A stretch of DNA of 64,000 nucleotides from Pinisolibacter aquiterrae. GTDB lineage: Bacteria > Pseudomonadota > Alphaproteobacteria > Rhizobiales > Ancalomicrobiaceae. This document shows, in pieces, positions 27,995 through 39,375 of this stretch. Position 1 is the stretch's first letter. Each line of letters starts with the position of its first letter. The position numbers and the translations under genes were made by a program. The stretch lies in NCBI RefSeq assembly GCF_019160155.1, contig NZ_JAFNIH010000025.1, positions 236,220 to 300,219 of the forward strand. The letters are read 5' to 3'. The notes below the pieces were generated by a model. The model had not been told where the DNA came from, searched no databases, and was given only the letters and a program-made list of their open reading frames with translations.

Positions 27995-28816
27995 ATGATC
28001 CACGAGACCCCGACGTCGCGCATCACCTCGGAGCGCATCACCTCGGAGCGCGCCGGCTTGGAGCGCGCCCATGCCGCGCTCGGCGAGCACCCGGTCTTCG
28101 CATCCGTCGTCACCCTCGACGACCTGCGCCGTTTCATGGCCTGGCACGTCTTCGCGGTGTGGGACTTCATGACGCTGCTGAAGCGCCTGCAACGCGACCT
28201 CACCACCGTCACCCTGCCGTGGACGCCGCCGCCGAACCCGGAGGCCGCCCGCCTCGTCAACGAGATCGTCCTCGGCGAGGAGACCGATCTCGCCCCCGGC
28301 GGCCGTCACCTCAGCCATTACGAGCTCTATCTCGAGGCGATGCGCGAGGTCGGCGCCGACACCCGCCCGATAGAAGGCTTCGTCGCCGCGCTCGCCGGTG
28401 GCGTCGCCCCCGAGGCGGCGCTGGAAGCGGCCGCGATCGACGCGGCTCCCGCCCGTTTCGTGCGCTCGACCCTCGCCACCGCCCTCCACGGCACCCTGCC
28501 GGAGGTGCTCGGCAGCTTCTTCTGGGGCCGCGAGAGCGTCATCCCCTCGATGTTCCGCGCGCTGCTCGCCCGTTGGCGCATCGACCAGGCGACGGTGCCC
28601 ACCCTCACCTTCTATCTCGAACGCCACATCGAACTCGACGGCGACGAACACGGCCCCGCCGCCCTCGCCATGATCGAGGTGATCGTCGGCGCCGATCCGG
28701 CCGCGAACGCCGCGATGATCGCCGCCGCCGGCTCCGCCGTGGCCGAACGCCACGCGCTCTGGACGGCGCTCGCCGCCGACATGACCGCGCGCCGGCCGGT
28801 GCTCGAGACGATGTGA
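27995..28816 (+). CDS. DUF3050 protein (heme-oxygenase-like fold)
   Basis: The 273-residue protein matches DUF3050, a bacterial family of unknown function predicted to fold like heme oxygenase/TenA. The family signatures HVFAVWDFMTLLKRLQ and HLSHYELYLEAM are present, together with conserved His and Glu residues (FYLERHIELDGDEHG) that could bind metal. A 15-base in-frame tandem duplication near the start repeats five residues (ITSER). A GGAAAC ribosome-like site precedes the ATG. Confidence 0.8.
   Translation: MIHETPTSRITSERITSERAGLERAHAALGEHPVFASVVTLDDLRRFMAWHVFAVWDFMTLLKRLQRDLTTVTLPWTPPPNPEAARLVNEIVLGEETDLAPGGRHLSHYELYLEAMREVGADTRPIEGFVAALAGGVAPEAALEAAAIDAAPARFVRSTLATALHGTLPEVLGSFFWGRESVIPSMFRALLARWRIDQATVPTLTFYLERHIELDGDEHGPAALAMIEVIVGADPAANAAMIAAAGSAVAERHALWTALAADMTARRPVLETM
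28022..28051 (+). repeat. 15-base tandem duplication inside the DUF3050 gene
   Basis: ATCACCTCGGAGCGC occurs twice in direct succession (28022-28036, 28037-28051) and encodes ITSER twice. It keeps the frame, so it looks like a recent slippage or a natural repeat. Confidence 0.8.
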
Positions 28817-28911
28817 GCCGCGCGCGCCGCGACGAGCCTTCGTGTCGCCGCGGTTTCGTCCTATAAGGCGAGACGATCCTGACCCGAATCCAGCCGACGA
28901 TCGGAGCCTTC

Positions 28912-29667
28912 ATGCGTCTCGCCCCCCTCCTCGCCACCGGGGCCGCCCTCGCCCTCCTCGCCGCGCCGGTCACCGCCTCCGCCGCCGAGGCACCCGATCG
29001 CGCCGCGGTGGAGAAGATCGTCCGCGAATACATCATCGCCAATCCCGAGATCATCGCCGAGGCGCTCCAGGCGCTCGAGAAAAAGCAGGCCGAGGCCCAG
29101 GCCGCCGATCAGAAGGCGCTGATCAAGCGCTCGAGCAACGTGCTCTTCGACAGCACGCGCCAAGTGGTGCTCGGCAATCCCAAGGGCGACGTCACGGTGG
29201 TCGAGTTCTTCGACTACAACTGCGGCTACTGTAAGCGCGCCCTCGGCGACATGCTGACGCTCCTCGACCGCGACAAGAACCTGCGCATCGTCCTCAAGGA
29301 GTTCCCGGTTCTCGGCCAGGGCTCGACCGACGCCGCCAAGGTCGCGGTCGCGGTCAACCGGATCGCGCCGGAGAAGTATCTCGACTTCCACAAGCGTCTC
29401 CTGTCGATGCGCGGTCAGGCCGACAAGGCCAAGGCGATCGAGGCCGCCACCGCCGCCGGCATCGGCGCCGCCCAGCTCGACAAGGCGATGGCCGACACGG
29501 AGGTCGACGCGACGATCGAGGAGGTCTACGGCCTCGCCGGCGCGCTCGGCCTCTCCGGCACCCCGTCCTACGTGATCGGCGAGGAGGTCGTCCCCGGCGC
29601 CATCGGCCTCTCCAAGCTCCAGGCCCGCATCGCCGACGCCCGCTGCACCACCACCCGCAAGTGCTGA
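28912..29667 (+). CDS. Periplasmic DsbA-like disulfide oxidoreductase
   Basis: The 251-residue exported thioredoxin-fold protein has a signal peptide to about residue 25. A charged helix (about 28-75) follows, which in Com1/ScsC relatives helps oligomerise. The DsbA fold then carries the active site C104-G-Y-C107 and the cis-Pro in SGTPSYVIG. It should catalyse disulfide formation or isomerisation in the periplasm; no DsbB partner is nearby. TATAAG at 28862 may be its -10. Confidence 0.85.
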   Translation: MRLAPLLATGAALALLAAPVTASAAEAPDRAAVEKIVREYIIANPEIIAEALQALEKKQAEAQAADQKALIKRSSNVLFDSTRQVVLGNPKGDVTVVEFFDYNCGYCKRALGDMLTLLDRDKNLRIVLKEFPVLGQGSTDAAKVAVAVNRIAPEKYLDFHKRLLSMRGQADKAKAIEAATAAGIGAAQLDKAMADTEVDATIEEVYGLAGALGLSGTPSYVIGEEVVPGAIGLSKLQARIADARCTTTRKC

Positions 29668-29670
29668 TCC

Positions 29671-29690
29671 GGCCCGGCTCCGGCCGGGTC
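29671..29690 (+). terminator. Short GC hairpin after the DsbA-like gene
   Basis: Arms CCCGGC (29673-29678) and GCCGGG (29683-29688) around TCCG can be extended by a wobble pair and one more base pair. It begins four bases after the stop. No U tract follows. Confidence 0.5.
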
Positions 29691-29713
29691 CGAGCCGTGC
29701 CCGGACCAGGGCC

Positions 29714-29742
29714 TTGTTCGCGACCGCGCCCGCGCCTATAAA
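29714..29742 (+). promoter_or_regulatory. Promoter of aroQ-accB-accC
   Basis: TTGTTC (29714-29719) and TATAAA (29737-29742) are separated by exactly 17 bases, a near-ideal sigma-70 arrangement. It leaves a leader of about 95 bases before aroQ. Confidence 0.7.
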
Positions 29743-29845
29743 GCGCGACGCGCGGCCGCCGCCCTGCCCGAAGGCGGGGATTCGGCGACCGATCGCATCG
29801 CTTCGGTCGACCGGGACATCCCCCGGCGCCGACCCGGATCACGAG

Positions 29846-30307
29846 ATGCCCGACACCGTCTTCGTATTGAACGGTCCCAACCTCAACCTTCTGGGTCTGC
29901 GCGAGCCGGCGATCTACGGATCGACGACCCTCGCCGACGTCGAGGCCATGGTCGGCGCCGCCGCCACGCGTCTCGGCCTCGCCGTCGACTTCCGGCAGAC
30001 CAATCACGAGGGCGTTCTGGTCGACTGGATCCACGAGGCCCGCACCGCCGCGGCCGGCATCGTGATCAATCCGGGCGCCTACACCCACACCTCGATCGCT
30101 CTGCACGACGCGATCAAGGCCGTCGGCCTGCCGCTGATCGAGGTCCACATTTCCAACATCTTCGCTCGCGAGAGCTTCCGGCATCATTCTTACGTGTCGC
30201 CCGTGGCGGCCGGCGTTCTGTGCGGCTTCGGCCCGCACGGCTACGTGCTGGGACTGGAAGCCCTCGCCCGGATCGTCGCGACCCGAAACGCGACGCCCAC
30301 CTCCTGA
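29846..30307 (+). CDS. aroQ: Type II 3-dehydroquinate dehydratase
   Basis: The 153-residue enzyme dehydrates 3-dehydroquinate in the shikimate pathway. It shows [17 protein letters not shown] with the catalytic Tyr 24, [13 protein letters not shown] with the substrate-binding Asn, and [11 protein letters not shown] with the catalytic His. It lies directly ahead of accB and accC, a common alphaproteobacterial order. The start was chosen at MPDTV because the family begins here. Confidence 0.95.
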   Translation: MPDTVFVLNGPNLNLLGLREPAIYGSTTLADVEAMVGAAATRLGLAVDFRQTNHEGVLVDWIHEARTAAAGIVINPGAYTHTSIALHDAIKAVGLPLIEVHISNIFARESFRHHSYVSPVAAGVLCGFGPHGYVLGLEALARIVATRNATPTS

Positions 30308-30324
30308 ACCCGAGACGAGAACCG

Positions 30325-30807
30325 ATGGCCACGCCCAAGAAGCCCTTCGACACCGACTTCATCCGCGACCTCGCGCATCTGATCGCCGAGACCGACCTCT
30401 CCGAGATCGAAGTCGCCCAGGGCGATCTGAAGATCCGCGTCGTCCGCTCGGTGCAGGTGATCGCGCCGGTGACCGTCGCCGGCCCGGCCCACGCCGCGCC
30501 CGCTCCGGTCGCCGCCGCTCCCGCCGCCGCCCCGGCCGCCCCCACCTCCGGCGAGACCGACTGGTCGAAGCACCCCGGCGTCGTGAAGTCGCCGATGGTC
30601 GGCACCGCCTATCGCGCCCCCTCGCCCGGCTCCGCCGCCTACATCGAGGTCGGCTCGCAGGTCCGCGAGGGTCAGACCCTGCTGATCGTCGAGGCGATGA
30701 AGACGATGAACCAGATCCCCGCGCCCAAGGCCGGCACCGTCACCGCCATCCTGTTCGACGATGCGAGCCCGGTGGAATACGGCGAGCCGCTCGTCGTCGT
30801 CGAATGA
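30325..30807 (+). CDS. accB: Biotin carboxyl carrier protein of acetyl-CoA carboxylase
   Basis: The 160-residue carrier has a structured N-terminal helix region (about 1-48), a Pro/Ala-rich swivel linker (about 49-75) and a biotinyl domain with the modified Lys 126 in EAMKTMN. It carries CO2 between biotin carboxylase and carboxyltransferase in fatty acid synthesis. It is 17 bases after aroQ and 20 bases before accC. Confidence 0.96.
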   Translation: MATPKKPFDTDFIRDLAHLIAETDLSEIEVAQGDLKIRVVRSVQVIAPVTVAGPAHAAPAPVAAAPAAAPAAPTSGETDWSKHPGVVKSPMVGTAYRAPSPGSAAYIEVGSQVREGQTLLIVEAMKTMNQIPAPKAGTVTAILFDDASPVEYGEPLVVVE

Positions 30808-30827
30808 CGGGAGCAACGGACACGCCC

Positions 30828-32177
<1,350 letters not shown>

Positions 32178-32203
32178 TCGAACGGCCCGATCCCCCCGAT
32201 CCC

Positions 32204-32235
32204 GACCCTCGGCCGCGCCACGGCCGGGGGTCTTT
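32204..32235 (+). terminator. Terminator of the aroQ-accBC operon
   Basis: Twelve-base arms (32204-32215 and 32221-32232) with one wobble surround the loop CGCCA, and TTT follows. It ends only four bases before the aat start, so aat must have its own promoter or depend on read-through. Confidence 0.65.
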
Positions 32236-32238
32236 CCC

Positions 32239-32913
32239 ATGGACCCCCGCGTGCCCCGCTCCCGCCGAACCCTCGATCCGGATCTCCTGCTGCGCGCCTA
32301 TGCCAACGGCATCTTTCCGATGGCCGAGAGCGCCGAGGACCCCGATCTGTTCTGGGTCGAGCCCGACCGGCGCGGCGTCCTGCCGCTCGACGGCTTCCAC
32401 GTGGCGCGCCGCCTCGCCCGCACCGTCCGCTCCGATCGCTTCGAGGTCACCGTCGACACCGATTTCGAGGCGGTGATCGCCGGCTGCGCCGCGCCCGCGC
32501 CCGGCCGCACCGGCACCTGGATCAACGCCGAGATCCGCCGCGTCTACGGCGAACTCTTCCGCCTCGGCCGCGTCCACACCGTCGAGGTGCGCCGCGACGG
32601 CGCCCTGGTCGGCGGGCTCTACGGGGTGCGAATCGCCGGCGCCTTCTTCGGCGAGAGCATGTTCAGCCGCGAGACCGACAGCTCCAAGGTGGCGCTGGTC
32701 CATCTCGTCGCGCGCCTGCGCTTCGGCGGCTTCCGCCTGCTCGACGCTCAGTTCCTGACCGATCATCTCGCCCGATTCGGCGCAGAGGAGATCCCCCGCC
32801 TCGCCTATCGCCGCCGCCTCGCCGCCGCCCTGACGGCGCCGGCCGAGTTTCACCGCCTCGGCGCCCCGGGCGTGCCGGTCGACGGCGCGACGACGCTCGC
32901 CGCGCTCTCCTGA
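32239..32913 (+). CDS. aat: Leucyl/phenylalanyl-tRNA-protein transferase
   Basis: The 224-residue enzyme transfers Leu or Phe from tRNA to proteins with N-terminal Arg or Lys, marking them for ClpAP in the N-end rule pathway. The family motifs are [30 protein letters not shown] and [19 protein letters not shown]. The length is typical. ClpS or ClpA are not in this window. Confidence 0.95.
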   Translation: MDPRVPRSRRTLDPDLLLRAYANGIFPMAESAEDPDLFWVEPDRRGVLPLDGFHVARRLARTVRSDRFEVTVDTDFEAVIAGCAAPAPGRTGTWINAEIRRVYGELFRLGRVHTVEVRRDGALVGGLYGVRIAGAFFGESMFSRETDSSKVALVHLVARLRFGGFRLLDAQFLTDHLARFGAEEIPRLAYRRRLAAALTAPAEFHRLGAPGVPVDGATTLAALS

Positions 32914-32916
32914 TAC

Positions 32917-33036
32917 CAAAGGCCGAAGGTGCCGACGCACCCGGCCTTTGAAGAAACGCGGATTTCTCATCTGCGTCGGAGGCGTGAGAAATTCGCGTCG
33001 GGAATACCATCGGTCATTTTCAATGCCCGATGGTAT
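32917..33036. repeat. Three successive hairpins between convergent genes
   Basis: Hairpin 1 has perfect 9-base arms CAAAGGCCG/CGGCCTTTG (32917-32950). Hairpin 2 has 13-base arms with one wobble (32957-32997). Hairpin 3 has perfect 10-base arms ATACCATCGG/CCGATGGTAT (33004-33036). They follow one another with 6-base gaps in the interval after aat and before the end of the opposing DUF2155 gene. The arms are not copies of one another. Confidence 0.7.
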
Positions 33037-33078
33037 GAGCCGGCTTCCATCGATCGAAAAGACGGGAAGGTCGTCCGT

Positions 33079-33687
33079 TCAGCGCAGCGGCGGCACGTCC
33101 GGCACCGGCGGCGGAGCGACCGGCGCGGTCGCCTTGGGCTTCGGCGCCGCCGGGGGCTTGGCCGGCGCGGCGGGCTTCGCCTCGGCCGGCGGTGTGGCCG
33201 GCGCCTCGCCGGCACCCGCCTTCGACCCCTGGAGATCGGGCGAATGACCGCGGCAATCGGTCAGCCAGACGTCGTAGACGGCGTGATCGACCGCATGCAG
33301 ACCGGGGCTGTCGGCGAACATCCAGCCGGAGAAGATCCGGCGGATCTTGTTGTCGAGGGTGATCTCGTCGACCTCGACGAAGGAGGTGGTGAGCGGCGCC
33401 ACCGTCTGCGGCCGCGAATAGCAGACGCGCGGCGTCACCTGGAGCGCGCCGAACTGCACCGTTTCGTCGATCGCCACGTCGAAGGAGATGATTCGCCCCG
33501 TGATCTTGTCGAGGCCGGAGAAGACCGCGAAGGGTTGGGCGATCTTGTTCTCGTCGTCGGCCATCGCCGGCGGCCGCAGCGCCTCCTTGGGCGCGGCGAG
33601 CGCGGCGGAGGCGGAGGCCAGAACTCCGGCGGTCGCCAGGACACGGGCGAGGAGAGCGGCACGGCGAAGAGACGAGGGGCGCGTCAT
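33079..33687 (-). CDS. DUF2155 exported protein
   Basis: The 202-residue protein has a signal peptide to about residue 32. A DUF2155 domain (about 50-145) follows, with FAVFSGLDKITGRI and SGWMFADSPGLHAVDHAVYD, and two Cys (RVCYSRP, LTDCRG). A Pro/Ala/Lys tail closes the protein. The family is alphaproteobacterial and of unknown function. Its place next to the NDUFA12-type gene is conserved in the group, and it may share a transcript with it (116 bases between). Confidence 0.85.
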   Translation of the reverse strand: MTRPSSLRRAALLARVLATAGVLASASAALAAPKEALRPPAMADDENKIAQPFAVFSGLDKITGRIISFDVAIDETVQFGALQVTPRVCYSRPQTVAPLTTSFVEVDEITLDNKIRRIFSGWMFADSPGLHAVDHAVYDVWLTDCRGHSPDLQGSKAGAGEAPATPPAEAKPAAPAKPPAAPKPKATAPVAPPPVPDVPPLR

Positions 33688-33803
33688 GTCGGGGCTTTCG
33701 CGTCCGGAAGAAAAGACGAAGGCGCCCCGATTGTGGGCGGGGCGCCGATCGAAATGAACCAGGGTCGTGGCGAAGTCGAGGCGAAGACCGCGACCCGCGC
33801 CGA

Positions 33804-34214
33804 TCATTCCGGCTTCCAGGCCACGTAGTCGCCGCCGCTCGCAGCGCGCTTGGCGGCCCCGAGGAGCGAGCCCTGGGGACGATGGGCGGCGGCGGTGCCG
33901 GTCATGTTGGCGATATGCGGCTTCTGCCAGGGCCAGGCCTTGTAGCCCTTCTCCTCCGACGGCGGCACGTCGGTGCGCTGGTGCATCCAACCGTGCCAGC
34001 CGGGCGGGATCTTGGAGGCTTCCGCCTCGCCGTTGTAGATCACCCAGCGGCGCTGGAAACCGAGGCCCGGATCGATCTTGCCGCCACGGGTGCGGTAGTA
34101 CTTGTTGCCGAACTCGTCCTCGCCGACGAACTCGCCGTTATTGCGCGTGTACCACCAGGTGCCGACGGTCATGCCCTGCCACCAGGTGAGGATCAACAAC
34201 AAGAACTTCTTCAT
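33804..34214 (-). CDS. NDUFA12-family complex I accessory protein
   Basis: The 136-residue protein matches NDUFA12 (B17.2), an accessory subunit shared by mitochondria and alphaproteobacteria. It has a short N-terminal hydrophobic start (FLLLILTWWQG), GEDEFGNKYY, QRRWVIYNGEAEASKIPPGW and HGWMHQRTDVPPSE. It assists NADH:quinone oxidoreductase on the cytoplasmic side. Core nuo genes are not in this window. Confidence 0.93.
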   Translation of the reverse strand: MKKFLLLILTWWQGMTVGTWWYTRNNGEFVGEDEFGNKYYRTRGGKIDPGLGFQRRWVIYNGEAEASKIPPGWHGWMHQRTDVPPSEEKGYKAWPWQKPHIANMTGTAAAHRPQGSLLGAAKRAASGGDYVAWKPE

Positions 34215-34348
34215 CGGGCGTGTCTCCGCCGGCCGCGCGGCCCGAGCTCGGGACGGTGTTCGCCCGAAATCCGGCGAGGCCGAATGTCTCGACGAGGCAC
34301 GACGACCGCCCGCGCGAGCGCGCCCGCGATCATCCTCGTTCGCGCCCG

Positions 34349-35026
34349 TTATGCCGTGCGCTCGAGCCGCTGTCCAGTCGCCCCTTCGAAGGGTTCCACC
34401 CGCGGCGGCGCGCCGAAGCCGAGCAGACGCGAGCGCCCCTTGTCGTCCTCTTCGGCGGTCTCCGGGCGCGGCGGCGGCCGGCGCGGCGGCTGGCGGGTCG
34501 GGAAGGCCTTGACCCCGGTCATCAGATCCTGCCAGCGCTGGCGCTGACCGGCGAGCAGCTTCTCCCGATCCTCGAGCACGAAGTGCCCGCTCGCCTCGTC
34601 GAAGACGAAGGTGCGGGGATCATTCGCCACCGCCTCCAGACGGCGGACCACCGCCGCCGGCGACAAGGGCTTGGCGACGACGTGATGGACCCCGAGCGCG
34701 ATCGCCCGCTCCACCAGGGTGCGGGTCGGCTCGGACGTCACCAGGATCACCGGCACCGAGGTGAGCGGACCCGAGCGCGGGTCGCGCATGGAGCGCACGA
34801 GCGTCAATCCGTCGGCGTCCGGCATCTCCCAATCGGTGATGACGATGTGCGGCGGCTCCACCAACATGGCGTGATGCGCCTCCTGGGCATTGTCGAAGCC
34901 GCGCACGCGCGCGACCCGTGCCCCGGAGAGGATGGAACGCATGATCGCCTGATCCTGACGCGAGTCGTCGACGAAGACGACGTCGAGATCCCGCAGGTCG
35001 CGTCCCCCGGCTCGATTCTGTCTCAT
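34349..35026 (-). CDS. Single-domain response regulator with basic tail
   Basis: The 225-residue protein carries a receiver domain (about 12-135): acidic pair D20-D21, phospho-acceptor D65 in ITDWEMP, the conserved Thr in LVTSEP and Lys in AKPLSP. The remaining 90 residues hold no DNA-binding domain, only a Pro/Arg-rich stretch (RQPPRRPPPRPE). It therefore probably acts through protein contacts, CheY-like. No histidine kinase is adjacent. The ATG at 35026 has a GAGGGGG site upstream. Confidence 0.8.
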   Translation of the reverse strand: MRQNRAGGRDLRDLDVVFVDDSRQDQAIMRSILSGARVARVRGFDNAQEAHHAMLVEPPHIVITDWEMPDADGLTLVRSMRDPRSGPLTSVPVILVTSEPTRTLVERAIALGVHHVVAKPLSPAAVVRRLEAVANDPRTFVFDEASGHFVLEDREKLLAGQRQRWQDLMTGVKAFPTRQPPRRPPPRPETAEEDDKGRSRLLGFGAPPRVEPFEGATGQRLERTA

Positions 35027-35593
35027 GATGGCATGCCCCCTCGACGCCCCCGGCATCGCTTCGACGGCACCTTGGCACCACCGCTCGAGCACGGGGTTTC
35101 GCTCGGAGCGGCAATTTTCGCTCAATTCGAATCGAATTCTCCCATCCCCGTCGTCACTTGCGGGAGCGACCGGGTTCGTCCCCGTTTTCCACACGGGCGG
35201 ACACCATATTTAGCCGACTGTCGACGATCCGCCCCAATCGCTTGACGCTGTCGGAGGACTCGGACTAGTTTTCGGTCGTGCGGTCCCGAGCGGGTTCCAG
35301 TCTCCGACCGCATGGAAATTCTCGAGTCATCGGTCGTGGACCCTGATCGCTCTCGTCGTGCCCACAAGGCGCAGCGAGGGATCGGGGACGTGCGTTCGGT
35401 CGTCGTCGGCCTGTCCGTGACGAGCCTGTGAATGAACCGGCGTTAACACTATATTTTGTGTTTACCGACACCATCACCACAAGATATTCCTCTGGGCATC
35501 GGGGAATCATCGAAATCGGGCGACGCCGTCGCCCATCGAAAAGACGGGTTCGGCGGTGCCTCGCACCGACCGACGGGCTGGGGATCGAAGACC
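35027..35593. other. Divergent region ahead of the ribonucleotide reductase gene
   Basis: This 567-base non-coding stretch lies between the response regulator and nrdJ. It contains the NrdR-like boxes described separately. I searched for a B12 riboswitch and saw no B12 box. ACACCATATTTA at 35201 partly resembles a third NrdR box and may instead mark the response-regulator promoter on the minus strand. Confidence 0.45.
35446..35492 (+). promoter_or_regulatory. Probable tandem NrdR boxes upstream of nrdJ
   Basis: ACACTATATTTTGTGT (35446-35461) matches the NrdR box almost perfectly. A weaker copy starts 31 bases later (35477-35492, about 9 of 16 positions). A three-turn spacing is what paired NrdR boxes show. 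NrdR represses ribonucleotide reductase genes when dATP is plentiful. The first box includes a likely -10 (TATATT). Confidence 0.65.
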
Positions 35594-38500
35594 ATGCGCA
35601 TCGAGCGTCGCTACACGACGGCTGGGCAGTCGCCCTATCAGGCGATCGAATTCCGCACCACCACCAGCGAGATCCGCAATCCGGACGGCTCGGTGGTGTT
35701 CAAGCTCGACGGCATCGAGGTGCCGGCCGCCTTCAGCCAGGTCGCGGCCGACATCCTCGCCCAGAAGTATTTCCGCAAGGCCGGCGTCCCGGCGCGCCTG
35801 AAGCGCGTCGAGGAGGAGACCGTCCCCTCGTGGCTGTGGCGCTCGGTGCCCGACGAGGCGGCGCTCGCCGCCCTGCCCGAGGCCGAGCGCATGGGCTCCG
35901 AGCACGACGCCCGTCAGGTCTTCGATCGTCTCGCCGGCACCTGGACCTATTGGGGTTGGAAGGGCGGCTACTTCGGCAAGGAGGAGGACGCCCGCGCCTT
36001 CTTCGACGAGTTGCGCGCCATGCTCGCCCTCCAGCTCGTCGCCCCCAACAGCCCGCAGTGGTTCAACACCGGCCTGCACTGGGCCTACGGCATCGACGGC
36101 CCGTCGCAGGGTCACTTCTACGTCGACTACCAGTCCGGCGAGCTCGTCCGCTCCCAGACCGCCTACGAGCACCCCCAGCCGCACGCCTGCTTCATCCAGT
36201 CCGTCGCCGACGATCTCGTCAACGAGGGCGGCATCATGGACCTGTGGGTGCGCGAGGCCCGTCTCTTCAAGTACGGCTCCGGCACCGGCTCGAACTTCTC
36301 GGCGCTGCGCGGCGAAGGCGAGCGCCTCGCCGGCGGCGGCCGCTCCTCCGGCCTGATGAGCTTCCTCAAGATCGGCGACCGCGCCGCCGGCGCCATCAAG
36401 TCGGGCGGCACCACCCGCCGCGCCGCCAAGATGGTGGTGGTCGACGTCGATCACCCGGACATCGAGGCCTACGTCAATTGGAAGGTGAAGGAGGAGCAGA
36501 AGGTCGCCGCCCTGGTCACCGGCTCCAAGACCTGCGCCAAGCACCTCTCCGCCGTGATGAAGGCCTGCGTCAACTGCGAGGCCCCCGGCGACGACTGCTT
36601 CGATCCGGCCAAGAACCCGGCTCTGAAGCGTGAGATCCGCGCCGCCAAGAAGGCCTTCGTGCCGGAGAACTACGTCAAGCGCGTCATCCAGTTCGCCAAG
36701 CAGGGCTATACCGACATCGAGTTCCCGATCTTCGACACCGATTGGGATTCGGAAGCCTATCTGACGGTCGCCGGCCAGAACTCCAACAACTCGGTCCGCG
36801 TCACCGACGGCTTCCTGCGCGCCGTCGAGCAGAACGGCAAATGGGATCTGATCCGCCGCACCGACGGCAAGATCAAGAAGACCATCGACGCCCGCGCGCT
36901 GTGGGACGACATCGGCCATGCCGCCTGGGCCTCGGCCGATCCCGGCATCCAGTTCCACACCACCATCAACGACTGGCACACCTGCCCGGCCTCCGGCGAG
37001 ATCCGCGCGTCGAACCCGTGCTCCGAGTACATGTTCCTCGACGACACGGCCTGCAACCTCGCCTCGATCAACCTGCTGCCCTACCGCACCGCCGACAACG
37101 GCTTCGACGTCGCCGCCTACGAGCACACCTGCCGTCTGTGGACGATCGTGCTCGAGATCTCGGTGCTGATGGCGCAGTTCCCGTCGCAGGCGATCGCCGA
37201 ACTCTCCTATCGCTACCGCACCCTCGGCCTCGGCTACGCCAACATCGGCGGCCTGCTGATGTCGTCGGGCATCTCCTACGACAGCGCCGAGGGCCGCGCG
37301 ATCTGCGGCGCCCTCTCGGCGATCCTGACCGGCGTCGCCTATGCCACCTCGGCCGAGATGGCCGAGGAGCAGGGCCCCTTCCCCGGCTACGAGCCCAACG
37401 CGAGCGAAATGCTGCGGGTCATCCGCAACCACCGCCGCGCCGCCCACGGCGAGGCGACCGGCTACGAGAAGCTCGCGACCCTCCCGGTGCCGCTCGACCA
37501 CGCCTCCTGCCCGAACAAGGCGCTGATCGAGGCCGCCACCCGCGCCTGGGATCGGGCCCTGAAGCTCGGTGAGAAGCACGGCTATCGCAACGCCCAGGTC
37601 TCGGTGGTCGCCCCGACCGGCACCATCGGCCTCGTCATGGACTGCGACACCACCGGCATCGAGCCCGACTTCGCCCTGGTGAAGTTCAAGAAGCTCGCCG
37701 GCGGCGGCTACTTCAAGATCATCAACCAGTCGGTCACCTCGGCGCTGCGGGTGCTGGGCTATCGCGAGAGCGAGATCGCCGAGATCGAGGCCTGGGCCGT
37801 CGGCCACGGCTCGCTCGATCAGGCGCCGGGCGTCAACACCGCGACGCTGCGCGCCCGCGGCTTCACCGACGAGGCGCTGGCCAAGGTCGCCGGCAGCCTC
37901 AAGTCGGCCTTCGACATCAAGTTCGTCTTCAACAAGTGGACCCTCGGCGAGGAGTTCTGCACCAAGGCGCTCGGCTTCACCGCCGAACAGCTGAACGACC
38001 CCGCCTTCGAGATGCTGCCCGCGCTCGGCTTCACCAAGGCCGAGATCGAAGCCGCCAACATCCACGTCTGCGGCGCCATGACGGTGGAGGGCGCTCCGCA
38101 TCTGAAGGCCGAGCATCTGCCGGTCTTCGACTGCGCCAACCCCTGCGGCCGCACCGGCAGGCGCTTCCTCTCGGTGGAGAGCCACATCCGCATGATGGCG
38201 GCGGCCCAGCCCTTCATCTCCGGGGCGATCTCCAAGACCATCAACATGCCCAACGACGCCACCGTCGAGGACTGCAAGAACGCCTATCTGCTCTCCTGGC
38301 GCCTGGCGCTGAAGGCGAACGCGCTCTATCGCGACGGCTCCAAGCTCTCCCAGCCGCTGAACAGCCAGCTCGTCGCCGACGACGAGGACGAGGCGGAGGA
38401 CGCGATCGAGGCGATGAAGGCGTCCGAGCCGGCCCAGGCCCGCGCCGCCGTCGCCGCCGAGCGCATCGTCGAGCGGATCATCGAGCGCGCCGTCCGCAAC

Positions 38501-39301
38501 CGCGAGAAGCTGCCGAACCGCCGCAAGGGCTACACCCAGAAGGCGATCGTCGGCGGGCACAAGGTCTACCTGCGCACCGGCGAATACGACGACGGCCGCA
38601 TCGGCGAGATCTTCATCGACATGCACAAGGAAGGCGCCGCCTTCCGCTCGCTGATGAACAACTTCGCCATCGCCATCTCGCTCGGCCTCCAGTACGGCGT
38701 GCCGCTCGAGGAATATGTCGACGCCTTCACCTTCACCCGGTTCGAGCCGGCCGGCATGGTCATGGGCAACGAGGCGATCAAGAACGCCACGTCGATCCTC
38801 GACTACGTCTTCCGCGAGCTGGCGGTCTCCTATCTCGGCCGTCACGACCTCGCCCATGTGAAGCCCGAGGACATCGGCCACACCGCCATGGGCTCCGGCG
38901 TCGCCGAGGGCTCCAAGCCGGCCGGCCCCGAGGCCGCCGTCTCGCGCGGTCTGGTGCGCGGCAAGCTGCCGGAGCGCCTGAAGGTGGTCGAGGGCTCGGC
39001 CCCCCGCTCGACCGGCGACGGCCGTCCCGCCGGCACAGTCTCCTCGGCGAGCGCCGCCGTCACCGCGCTCAGCGCCGTCTTCGGCGCCACCGCGCTGAAG
39101 CAGGACGCGGCCTATGACGCCAAGCCCGCCGCCGCCGGTGCCACCGAGGCGAAGCCCGTGACCGCCGCCGACCGTCGCGCCGAGGCGCGGATGAAGGGCT
39201 ACGAGGGCGAGAGCTGCTCGGAATGCGGCAACTTCACCATGGTGCGCAACGGCACCTGCCTGAAGTGCGACACCTGCGGCTCGACCTCCGGCTGTTCGTG
39301 A
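35594..39301 (+). CDS. nrdJ: Adenosylcobalamin-dependent ribonucleotide reductase
   Basis: The 1235-residue class II enzyme makes deoxyribonucleotides using a B12-derived radical, so it works with or without oxygen. It has the substrate-site stretch [12 protein letters not shown], then [20 protein letters not shown], the phosphate-binding [15 protein letters not shown], and a C-terminal Cys-rich tail ([17 protein letters not shown]). Such a tail is expected to re-reduce or bind metal. Sequence and length match the alphaproteobacterial NrdJ subgroup. The start was set at MRIERRYTT, after the boxes; the longer frame upstream is not protein-like. A terminator follows. Confidence 0.95.
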   Translation: MRIERRYTTAGQSPYQAIEFRTTTSEIRNPDGSVVFKLDGIEVPAAFSQVAADILAQKYFRKAGVPARLKRVEEETVPSWLWRSVPDEAALAALPEAERMGSEHDARQVFDRLAGTWTYWGWKGGYFGKEEDARAFFDELRAMLALQLVAPNSPQWFNTGLHWAYGIDGPSQGHFYVDYQSGELVRSQTAYEHPQPHACFIQSVADDLVNEGGIMDLWVREARLFKYGSGTGSNFSALRGEGERLAGGGRSSGLMSFLKIGDRAAGAIKSGGTTRRAAKMVVVDVDHPDIEAYVNWKVKEEQKVAALVTGSKTCAKHLSAVMKACVNCEAPGDDCFDPAKNPALKREIRAAKKAFVPENYVKRVIQFAKQGYTDIEFPIFDTDWDSEAYLTVAGQNSNNSVRVTDGFLRAVEQNGKWDLIRRTDGKIKKTIDARALWDDIGHAAWASADPGIQFHTTINDWHTCPASGEIRASNPCSEYMFLDDTACNLASINLLPYRTADNGFDVAAYEHTCRLWTIVLEISVLMAQFPSQAIAELSYRYRTLGLGYANIGGLLMSSGISYDSAEGRAICGALSAILTGVAYATSAEMAEEQGPFPGYEPNASEMLRVIRNHRRAAHGEATGYEKLATLPVPLDHASCPNKALIEAATRAWDRALKLGEKHGYRNAQVSVVAPTGTIGLVMDCDTTGIEPDFALVKFKKLAGGGYFKIINQSVTSALRVLGYRESEIAEIEAWAVGHGSLDQAPGVNTATLRARGFTDEALAKVAGSLKSAFDIKFVFNKWTLGEEFCTKALGFTAEQLNDPAFEMLPALGFTKAEIEAANIHVCGAMTVEGAPHLKAEHLPVFDCANPCGRTGRRFLSVESHIRMMAAAQPFISGAISKTINMPNDATVEDCKNAYLLSWRLALKANALYRDGSKLSQPLNSQLVADDEDEAEDAIEAMKASEPAQARAAVAAERIVERIIERAVRNREKLPNRRKGYTQKAIVGGHKVYLRTGEYDDGRIGEIFIDMHKEGAAFRSLMNNFAIAISLGLQYGVPLEEYVDAFTFTRFEPAGMVMGNEAIKNATSILDYVFRELAVSYLGRHDLAHVKPEDIGHTAMGSGVAEGSKPAGPEAAVSRGLVRGKLPERLKVVEGSAPRSTGDGRPAGTVSSASAAVTALSAVFGATALKQDAAYDAKPAAAGATEAKPVTAADRRAEARMKGYEGESCSECGNFTMVRNGTCLKCDTCGSTSGCS

Positions 39302-39340
39302 TCCGGCCGGGCCACGGCCCGCGCCGCACGACGACGAAAG

Positions 39341-39375
39341 ATCCCTCCCCGACGCCGTCGCGGAGGGATTTTTCA
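39341..39375 (+). terminator. Rho-independent terminator of nrdJ
   Basis: Arms ATCCCTCC (39341-39348) and GGAGGGAT (39362-39369) surround a 13-base loop and are followed by TTTTTC. It is one of the few hairpins here with a real U tract. Confidence 0.8.

Noticed and set aside
35201..35216. A third NrdR box (ACACCATATTTAGCCG)
   Set aside because: Only the left half matches; the right half loses the symmetry, and it lies 245 bases from the other boxes.
35027..35593. Cobalamin riboswitch upstream of the B12-dependent nrdJ
   Set aside because: No B12 box or matching core was found; the NrdR-like boxes explain the region better.
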